Below, in pieces: positions 56,230 to 64,000 of a stretch of 64,000 nucleotides of DNA. Each line of letters begins with the position of its first letter. Within the stretch, counting starts at the first letter, position 1. The DNA is from Crocodylus rhombifer (taxonomy: Eukaryota; Chordata; Crocodylia; Crocodylidae). The stretch is taken from the NCBI GenBank assembly GCA_038503035.1, contig JAVSML010000032.1:1-64000 (forward strand), given 5' to 3'. Under the pieces are notes generated by a model. The model was not told where the DNA came from. It ran no database searches and was given only the letters and a program-made list of their open reading frames with translations. Both the position numbers and the translations under genes were made by a program.

Positions 56230-58108
56230 TCTAAGAGAGACATATTCAAGGCCGTGGTCTCATTCAAAAAGTTGTTGGCAAGCAGAAACTTTAGGCTTAT
56301 CTCCGTCCTGTATCAAGACATAAATACATTTTTACTTACCTTGGCATCATATTTCCATCCTTCTGCTCAGTCCCACTGTACCAGAGAAGAGAGAGGTATG
56401 ATGCTTACTGACCTAGGAGTCGGGTAACAAAAGATAAAGTTTTAGGGCAATTAAAAGACTCCAGTATCTACAAGTTAGACACTGCAACACCTCCGTTTCA
56501 GACTCTTGGCCTCCCAGGTGAGGGCCATAATCAGTCAGCTACAGAGTCATCCTTCCCTCTTGCATTCCTTTCTGATCGTTACCCAGCCTCCAGAGGAGCG
56601 ATGAATCAGAGCTGCGAGCTCATTTGTTAGATTAGACCCCTGGGGGAACTAAGGTTATGTCTATGCTTGCTGCTTTCCTGGTGTGCTCACAAAGATGGAC
56701 ACTTACACATAAGCCTTTGCTTATATGCACAAAACCCAGAAATGAATCAGTGAAGTCATTCCAGGGGTGTCCCCTCCATCACCACACTTCAGACCTGTGT
56801 CCTCTTGCATGCTTGAGAACAGCTGCAGGACACGCCCCCCACCCCCACCAAAAAAGGGCTTTCCTACTGCTTTTCTAGGTTTGGCACATGTCAGCAGGAG
56901 CAGACAGTAAGGGCATACGTAGCCCTGAGAACTCTGTAGAAGAGGTATGTATAGGTATATTTCCAGGTGCCGCTCAGCCAATGGGACTTATGTAGGAGGT
57001 AGGCTGTTGAAGTACCTTTGAGTTGAGCAGGGAGGCGTCTAAAGAAGTTTAGGTTCTTCCACCGTAAGGTGGCTGCTGAATGGGGCTTGTTGTGTTGCAG
57101 TTTTGAATGTGGGGGTGTAACAGCTCAAGTTCTCTTTCAGGAGACTAAGACTTACGCCATGCAGTAAAATGGACAGCCTCTGCAGGAATGCCAATAGGGC
57201 TGCTTTCTCTCACTGCAAAACCTTCTCCATTGAAGGTTGGGGTAGCACAGCGGAGAAGTTAACCCTGTGCCTCTCTGTGCTATACCTACTTTATACCTAA
57301 CAGAGAAGGGGTCTCCACAACAGTTACTACAACACCATTCATCAACATTAAAGTCACTTTCCATCAGATTCTGATGGTTTTACTTGTGTTGACTAGTAGT
57401 GAAGTGCAACTAAAACAGCAAAGGTGTCAGAATGTGGCCCTTTGTCACACAAGGCTGGATCATGACTTCAGGTAGAGCCCAGAGCAAAGGGAGGCACCTA
57501 ACCTGCTCTATTCAAGAGGAAACACCAGGAATCCTTCAGTCTTCCAAATGTAACTTTGGGTCACATCCCTCCTTGGCTGCTTTCTAGCTTGCAGTGCAGC
57601 AGTAATTTATTGTTGCCTTGTATCAGAAGGAAATAACTGCACCACCCACACATCTGCACTGACTCAGCTCCTCTGAACAATAGGTAGGAAAGGGAATCAA
57701 GGCTCTACCCAGCCTGTTACTACTCAGTTGCTCCAGGAAAGCAGTAATAGCCTCACCTACTCTTACATGCCTGGACCTAAAACCTGCTTAGCCCACATAG
57801 ATACAGGAAGGGAATTCTTACTCCCTCTTACTCACTTGCACTAGCATGCAATCAAGACTAATATCTAGCCCAGAGCAAATACCTAGGTCACCCTTCATGG
57901 TAGAGGAATTTGGATATGAAACTGCACATCTCTCCTTTGAACCACTTGCTTTACTTTCCCCACTGTCTTTTACCAGTTGAGAACAGGATTACAGCAGATT
58001 ATCCTAGGGAGGATTTTATCATTCTTAACCCCACATTTCATGGTATGCGCTGCAATAGTTAGACAGGCAGCATTTCAGCTCATAAAATTTGCTCCTCAAA
58101 GTAACAAA
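56230..58108. other. Unannotated sequence
   Basis: No gene or repeat family was recognised; short open frames only. Confidence 0.45.
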
Positions 58109-58109
58109 A

Positions 58110-58310
58110 TGATCATGTCACCAAAAATGTCTTAATGTTCCTTTTAAGACCACTAATTGATTCTGCTGCCCTGATATCCACTTGCAAGGCATTCCAGAGC
58201 CTAGGAACATTAACAAGCAAATGCTCTGGCACCAGCTGTCTTAAGCCTAAATCTAGTCTCCACCAAAAGGCTGGCATTAGATGTCTTCTCATTTTACATG
58301 TTTTCATTTT
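58110..58310 (-). mobile_element. Old LINE ORF2 C-terminal fragment (L2/CR1-like)
   Basis: On the minus strand an open frame contains LRQLVPEHLLVNVPRLWNAL followed by QVDIRAAESISGLKRNIKTFLV. The pattern (V)PRLWN-LP--IR---S---FK--LKT-L marks the C-terminal end of many LINE reverse transcriptases of the L2/CR1 group. It is short and degenerate. The subfamily is not assigned. Confidence 0.65.
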
Positions 58311-58314
58311 TACA

Positions 58315-58748
58315 ACAACATTCCATAGTTTTAGGCTACCGCAGGTTGGTTAAGAAGTAGATTGAGTGACCTAAAACTGAATCTTACTACACCCTCTTCA
58401 TTTTGGAAGTGGCATGAATGTGTTTGACAAGGAAAAATTAATACTGGGTTGTTTTTTTAATATGAAGTGTTCTGTATAAGCTTCTGGACAGCATAATAAT
58501 TGAGGGATCTTGAAGTTATCTCATAAGACATTTGTGTATATATCAGTGGAGTAATTTGATATATTTTCTTCACCCCGAGTCCCCATCTACACTAGGAAAA
58601 TGAGGTGTGTTTAGCAAATATGCTAGTCAAGACATGTTGGTTAACATGTTTTAAACACTACCCAGCAGCTAGTATAGGTAAAGACAGAGGTGTTTAAAAC
58701 CATGATAGCTAGGGTGTGCTGTGACCAGCTAACACCACTAGTTTTGTT
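58315..58748. other. Unannotated sequence
   Basis: AT-rich spacer with no recognised feature. Confidence 0.4.
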
Positions 58749-58750
58749 GA

Positions 58751-58974
58751 CACTGGACACATCTACATGTGCATTAATGTGTGGTAGTTATTGCACAATT
58801 AATTTAGTACCTGTGATAGGTACTATCTAAATGCGCAGTAACCAGCACTACTATGCAGTAATGCTGACACACACATTTTAAGTGACACTAATGTGCAGTA
58901 GACTAATCCTGCTGCACATTAGCATGGTTTTTGCTTGCTATGTTAATGCACAGTAGAATTAGTCTCTTGTGCTT
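58751..58974 (+). mobile_element. Small shared-terminus DNA element, right end missing
   Basis: The left terminus is cactggacacatctacatgt. The interior aligns in order with the 61.72-kb element: agtgacactaatgtgcagta, gactaatcctgctgcacatt, and tgcacagtagaattagtct. Where the other copy continues to its right terminus, this one runs directly into a hAT-type sequence at about 58974. Confidence 0.65.
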
Positions 58975-59152
58975 CTTGACATCCGGCCCAGGGGCTGGAT
59001 GTGGCCTGCCAGGTCATTCTATCCGGCCCGCAGGGGCACTAAAAATTTAGAAAATTAATATGCATCTGCCCTGGGCTGCCTGTCATGCAGCCCTCAATGG
59101 CTTGCCAAAACTCAGTAAATGGCCCTCTGCCCAAAATAATTGCCCACCCCTG
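58975..59152 (-). mobile_element. hAT/Charlie-type element end
   Basis: On the minus strand it begins caggggtgggcaattatttt (59152), a terminus shared by widespread vertebrate hAT elements. The 'ggccggatagaatgacctgg' and 'ggctggatgtggcc' style ccgg-rich blocks that normally follow are recognisable as atccggccc-type repeats at 58980-59035. Its other end is missing at the junction with the preceding element. Confidence 0.7.
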
Positions 59153-59154
59153 CA

Positions 59155-59930
59155 TTACACCTACCCACTAGAGGCCAGATTCTATTTCACTCATTAGGCA
59201 TCTATTCTATTGCACCTATTGGGCAGCTAAGTGGACTTAGGTGCCTAAGTGTGATTCAATTTCACCATGTTCACGTTCCTGAAAATCCAAATTGCATCTA
59301 CTTGTGTAACACATCATCATTTTAGCCTTAAGATTGAGTCACAAAAAAGCAGTAAGCAGGAGTAGAACCCAAACACCTTTTGTGTTAGTTCTTTTTCAGG
59401 GACTCAAGCAAGGTGAGGAAAAAATTGCACTTAGGCACGAAAGTGGACATAGGCATCTACAGTAATAGATAGAACAAAATCTGACTGTAGATGTTAATTG
59501 GTATCTAAACTGTGCTACTTAGCACCTTAGCTAGTATATTTGCTAAATGTCTCATTTCCTAGTCTAAACAGGATCTAAAAATTCCACATTAGAAACATTT
59601 CCAAAATTTTACACTTTTGTTTGAGTATGTAAAGCTTCTGCAGTTCTCTTGCTCCTGTAGGACAGACAGTTCCATGTATGTGGATAAAGAGGATGAAATG
59701 TGCATTAAGAATGTTATAGAAGTTCTTAAATACAGTCACAGTTCCCAATGCCTAGCGCTCCTCTCTCAGTTTTCATAACATAGGATGATTTAAAATAATA
59801 AAAAATTAGGTCCTGATCCACAGTCCTAGTTGCTCCTTTCTGCAAAGCAGGTAGCCTGCACTTTAAGGTAAACACCACACCCCACAGAGACAAATGACAA
59901 AATCTGCTTAGACCCATGGTACTGGCCAGA
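59155..59930. other. Unclassified sequence
   Basis: Segments such as gcctaagtg and ttaggcac recur in both orientations (59245-59255 and 59437-59450), suggesting an old repeat that could not be delimited. No gene was recognised. Confidence 0.35.
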
Positions 59931-60020
59931 TCCAGGTCTAATTTACACCAGTATAAATCTGGTGTAATCCCATGAATTTTAGTGGAGCTGTTCCAGATTT
60001 GTTGCAGTTGAATCTGGTCC
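59930..60020 (-). repeat. SINE-like interspersed module (candidate)
   Basis: On the minus strand it reads ctccactaaaattcatggga followed by attacaccagattta, the same block order as at 12290-12402 and 60536-60605. It also contains a local inverted repeat, acaccag...ctggtgt, at 59946-59965. Confidence 0.35.
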
Positions 60021-60184
60021 TATCTTTTTATAGCAACTAACTGCTCACACTCTCAAATATGTTTTCTGCACGGAATATGTTGATATCAGTGCCATAAAAC
60101 AAACAATAAAATGCAAGTCAAAAACCTAAAAGACCCAAGACTTAGAAAATAAGACAAGATAATTTACTATAAGTGAAGATCTAT

Positions 60185-60305
60185 GTTTCATGCAACCAAG
60201 CGAACTTGTCAGTCTTATATGAATAACCAAGAAAGTCAACCTTGGACCCCAGAAATTATGCTATGTATCATATGACCCACTGGCATGTTAATACTCTTTC
60301 CTTTT
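60185..60305 (+). repeat. Partial copy of the 61.3-kb foldback repeat
   Basis: The stretch agtcttatatgaataaccaa ... cagaaattatgct ... atgaccca(c/t)tggcatgtta matches 61348-61440 over about 95 bp with roughly one mismatch in six. It appears to be a truncated second copy or a local duplication. Confidence 0.6.
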
Positions 60306-60535
60306 TAAATCTTTGGTCTCCCTTTGGAGTCTGCCCCCTAAGAGAGGATCAGGCTAACACATTACAGGCTCAGCTTTCTTTCTGAGCTGCCAAGTTATCC
60401 AGGAAGATTGGAGAGGATGCCGATCTTAGACGGATATGCAGAAAATCCCAACTGGAATCTGCATATTGTCACTTCATAGTGAGATGTAATAAAATATAAT
60501 AAATATCTAATGCTTAGGGGGCAAGAACCCCAGCT

Positions 60536-60605
60536 GGTATAAGTTAGCATGTCTCCACTGAAATCAAACAACTATTATGATTTATACCAGGTGAGAATCT
60601 GTCCC
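60536..60605 (+). repeat. SINE-like interspersed module (candidate)
   Basis: ctccactgaaatcaaacaac followed by tttataccaggtgagaatct repeats the block order of 12343-12402. Confidence 0.35.
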
Positions 60606-60746
60606 ATATTATTAAATTTTGACAGCTTACTCAGGACCAGATTTTTTCTCTTTTTTCCTTCTACAAAAGCTATCACTGTAACATCTAGGTTTCCCTGGCT
60701 TTATACCAGTATAGCTGAGATCCCAATCTGTCCTATACGGATAGAG

Positions 60747-61243
60747 AGGCTGCATCCAGACATGCAGGGGTGTGCGTTTGCAGTGACACAAATTGCCACA
60801 GTGCACACCCTGCATGTGCACTTCATTGAAGAACAAATTGTCTTGCAATGGGCAGGCTGCCCTTGCCCAGCTCTTCCCAGCTCTTTAGCCAGGGACAGCT
60901 GGAGACAGCAATCCTACCTGGTGGCCTGGAGCAGCAGGGACACAGATCAGGCAGCACAGAGACCTAGCTGGCAGCCAGACCTTTGCTCTAGATGGCCCAG
61001 CCTTCATATGTTTCATTGCATACTTGTGCAAGCGTTGCAACGCTTTCTGCTCCTTTCTTTTTTCTTTTACTACTAGGAAATCCTGGTAGCAAATTTTGGT
61101 CCCACACTGCAAATTTGCAGTGCTGGGCACATTTTAGCATTTGTCACATGCAGTGTGTGGTCCCACTGAGAGATTTGCAGAGCCACAAACAGGTTTGCAG
61201 CTCCACAAACCATGCGCCTCTGCATGTCTAGGCATGGCCAGAG
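60747..61243. mobile_element. ~0.5-kb inverted-repeat DNA element
   Basis: The left end ctgcatccagacatgcaggg (from about 60747) is mirrored by the right end, which read on the minus strand is ccatgcctagacatgcagag (from about 61243). Both ends are followed inward by gcg-ca-gtttg variants. Internal aaatttgcag repeats are arranged in both orientations (61088-61112, 61165-61200). It is non-coding. The ends resemble the gtgcatc-acatg family at 8.5, 46.2 and 51.9 kb. Confidence 0.55.
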
Positions 61244-61244
61244 G

Positions 61245-61540
61245 TAGTTGGTTGTGTTGGTCCAAAGCAGACAGAAGACAGAGCAGGATAGCACCACAGA
61301 CTAAATTATTCAGAGGGATGTGAGCTTTCATAGGCTACATCTGCTTCATCAGTCTTATATGCATAGCCAAGGAAATCAACCCTAAACATCAGAAATTATG
61401 CTTGCAAATGACCCATTGGCATGTTATGACTTTTCCTTAGCATCTGACAAAGTAGACTGCAGCTAACAAAAGCTCATGCCTCTCTGAATGGGTTAGTCTA
61501 TAAGGTGCCCCCCCCCCTCTACCTTTTGTCTACATGAACT
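61245..61540. mobile_element. Foldback element of a widespread amniote repeat type
   Basis: The left arm, gcaccacagactaaattatt ... gagctttcataggct ... cttcatcag, is mirrored by the right arm. Read on the minus strand the right arm is ggcaccttatagactaaccc ... atgagcttttgttagct ... tttgtcag. The 'actaa...gagctttcgtgggct...catcag' motif is a well-known repeat phrase in amniote genomes. The arms are about 65 bp and diverged. A C-run of ten lies just beyond the right arm at about 61508-61517. It is non-coding. Confidence 0.65.
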
Positions 61541-61723
61541 AGAACCACTACTGTTATTTATATTCTTTGTAAAAAGGTAAACTCCAAGAAGCTCCCTGAA
61601 GGCACAAACCACCTCAGTCATCTCTATTTCTCTTTTAGTCAGTTTGTTTAAATAGTAGGTATATTAATTGCTTCATCTGCATTTAGTAGTGGCAAATAAC
61701 TCCTTTAAAGACTACAGATGAAA

Positions 61724-61956
61724 CAGGGCATGTCTACACAAGCAATAATGCACCTGTAATAACAGGTACTAACTTCATGCATCGTAATCAGGGCTAGTGC
61801 ACAGTAGCACCAGCGCATGTCTTTTAAGTGATGCTAATGCTCAGTAAACTAATTCTACTGTGCATTAGTGCATTAGCACAGCTTTCACTGTGATGCACTA
61901 ATGTGCAATAGAATTAGTCTACTATGCTTTTAGCATCTCATGTAGATGCACTCATG
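61724..61956. mobile_element. Small shared-terminus DNA element, complete
   Basis: The left terminus is cagggcatgtctacacaagc. The right terminus read inward is catgagtgcatctacatgag, nearly the same as the left end of the 8.49-kb copy. Internal mirrored blocks (attctactgtgcattagtgc against gcactaatgtgcaatagaat) make most of the ~232-bp element foldable. It is non-coding. Confidence 0.7.
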
Positions 61957-61959
61957 GTA

Positions 61960-64000
61960 GAGAAAAATAGTCAGAAGTCAATAAGATGCAGGAACTTGGC
62001 TTGTGCTCTCAAACCCATTTCTAGTAGATAGAACTGACCATACAAAAAACAACCCTTAACACTGGTTAGCATGTTTACTGAAAAAGTTGAGGTTTTTCTA
62101 CTCAGGGAAATAGACTACCATAACTAGATATGGTAGGGTAATAATACTGCTATAGTCATACCACTGTAACTCCTTCTGTGGACACACTCCGGAATAAGAT
62201 TTCATTTCTCTATTTTAACTTGCATCATTTTAACAAGAATATACAATAAACAGGAAAAAACTTATACCCAGGTAATGTATAGCAAATATCTCCATGTGCA
62301 TAGGAGCCTAGGACTGGAGGGGTATAAAGAATGAACTCTCTCACATCTTCCATTGCTTGCTCTGTCTCTTGACCACAAGTTTCCTGCTCTGTGGATGAAA
62401 ATAGAACAACAATCTCCAACCCAGCAACACTAATGTGCACTACATTCATTCAGTAACGTAAGACTGGTAAGTTAACAAGATCGGATTCAGTTGAAATGGG
62501 CTCTCCAAACCATTAATGACAATATATCAATTGTCATTAAAATGTGGCACTATTCCTATGTTTAAGACACTATGGCAGCCTGAAAAGCTTCTGTAGCACC
62601 AGTGGAAGGTAGAGCAGACAGCATGAATGGCAACAGCTCCAGGCAGAAGCTACTAGCAGTTGAAAACATTTGCTCCCAAGCAAATTTTAGTCTGAGATGT
62701 AGCAGCCACTACAGCCTGATTGTGCTGTGTTCTATCAGTTGGTGCAGAAAAAGGTGAGAATGGCCTTGTCATGCATCTGTCTGCTAATACAAACACTCCC
62801 TTCTGCCCCAACCATGGGGGCCTCCTGCATGGATGTGCAAGAGGTTATCTAAACCCTTTTTCTCACTCTCACTTTTTTACAAGGCTGCCTGCACCCTCAG
62901 TGACTTACATGGCTATGATGTAATTGCTAAAGATGTCAGTTTTGTAAGGTGTAGATTATCTAAGCCTAAAACAAATCTGGAGAATTTGGGAAACTACCTA
63001 CATTCTGTGTAGTTGTCACAATCTGTTTATACATGCTTCTGAGTGCTTTTCAAGGAAGTCTCCCAAGAAAAATAGTCTGTCACTGACCCTTGCTAAAAGA
63101 AACACAAGCGCTTCATACTAAAATCAATCTTCAATATACAGGGCAGATAACAGGGGTGGAAAATTGCATAGGAGAGGCTCTTCTCCCTTCTCCAAACATG
63201 TGCTGACAAAAATCATTTCTCTTGGAAAAACTCCTCCAGGCATTACTCTATTCTGCTAATTTCCCAAGACACCAATGGCCTCCTTGATCCATCTGGGGAG
63301 CAGTGTTTATGTGACTACAATGATACAAGGATGCCCCTAGCCTTCTTACGAAGTGCACCAGAGCTATACACTTGGACTTCCATTAGGAACATCAGGTATA
63401 AAGTCTGAAGTAGGGTTTGTTCACTTGGTGTTCTGTAGAAAAAATAACAGTGGCCTTTCAAAAGTGATATGGTCAAAGCCTTCCTCTTCTTTAGTGCACT
63501 TCACACCAGAGGGCAAAAACAAAACAAGTTAACTCACCAAGCAGTTTTAAGTCCATGCCCCTTTTTCACTCTGTGCCTGGTATAATCAGGTGTTTTTAAC
63601 CCTTTTGCTACAAATCCACAACTCTCGAAGGTCTTATCCACATTAAGCTTTGAGCCATCTTTGCTGAAGTGCCAGCCTACTTTAGTATCACATCTCTACA
63701 GGCCAAGGGACTAGTGTTTGAGCCATGTTTGCATGAAACAGCTTAAAAGCAAGTATATAAAACAGCTTCAGCAAATGTGGTGCACAGCAAGCATGCTGAT
63801 GAAAACAAAGACTGACAGATTCAAGCAATTGTTGGAATGTCCTGAGTCATTCACTGGAAGCAAGAGAGATTCACACTGCCTCACCAAACATCCATCTGCC
63901 TTCTTAATCAGGAAATATTGCTGAAGGATTTTTTCCATAAAAGAATACTGAAAACTAGCTTATCTGAACTATAGCAAACCTCCTCTTATTGGACACTGAC
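61960..64000. other. Unannotated sequence to the window end
   Basis: No gene or repeat family was confidently recognised. A segment near 63591-63612 (caggtgtttttaacccttttgc) vaguely resembles a hAT terminus but is too short to call. Confidence 0.45.

Noticed and set aside
63591..63660. Possible hAT terminus
   Set aside because: Match is short and no partner end was found.

Overview
The window is vertebrate nuclear DNA with no recognisable host gene. I found no exon series, RNA gene, CRISPR array or bacterial operon. The readable protein signal is almost entirely CR1-type LINE retrotransposons (APE endonuclease plus reverse transcriptase). Their 3' ends carry the 'catagaatcatag / ggaagggacctc' signature of amniote CR1. 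Two MIR-type SINEs, several hAT-like ends, many small inverted-repeat DNA elements and endogenous-retrovirus-like solo LTRs accompany them. Many CR1 subfamilies of different ages, preserved old repeats, and the absence of L1 or Alu point to a slowly evolving non-avian sauropsid. A crocodilian is most likely and a turtle is the main alternative. The species is an inference.

Layout. 1-14.9 kb: AT-rich, mostly unique sequence holding foldback elements (1.5, 1.9, 5.0, 8.5 and 14.3 kb), a MIR (6.9 kb) and a diverged 207-bp tandem duplication (13.8 kb). 14.9-17.0 kb: an old, broken CR1 on the minus strand that has lost its 3' half. 17.0-22.6 kb: C-rich patch, small DNA element, MIR at 18.9 kb, then unique sequence. 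22.65-23.37 kb: CR1 3' fragment (minus). 23.83-31.11 kb: one older CR1 (plus) split by three later insertions: a 1.4-kb inverted-repeat DNA element, a 2.5-kb LTR-like block that itself holds another LTR-like element, and a 1-kb solo LTR. 31.2-32.0 kb: diverged ~150-190-bp repeat units. 33.0-36.35 kb: the best-preserved element, a CR1 (minus) with the end of ORF1 (SGNH-esterase type) and a nearly complete ORF2 broken by one extra C. 36.4-49.3 kb: mostly unique, with a palindrome (40.1 kb), CR1 3' ends (41.1 and 44.0 kb), a G-quadruplex-prone run (42.2 kb) and a 1.3-kb element containing a 720-bp palindrome (44.5-45.8 kb). 49.4-50.4 kb: a GC-rich DNA element with terminal inverted repeats. 51.9-56.2 kb: a small DNA element, an old CR1 (minus) and a CR1 nested in a hAT-like element. 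58.1-62.0 kb: a dense cluster of old LINE, hAT and inverted-repeat elements. 62-64 kb: nothing recognised.

The elements relate as layers rather than as a pathway. Autonomous CR1 copies supplied the EN/RT machinery, truncated copies are its products, and the small inverted-repeat elements have no coding capacity and would need a transposase from elsewhere. The most informative content is the nested insertion order, the family of small elements sharing a 'gtgcatctacacatg'-like terminus, and the near-intact CR1 at 33-36 kb.
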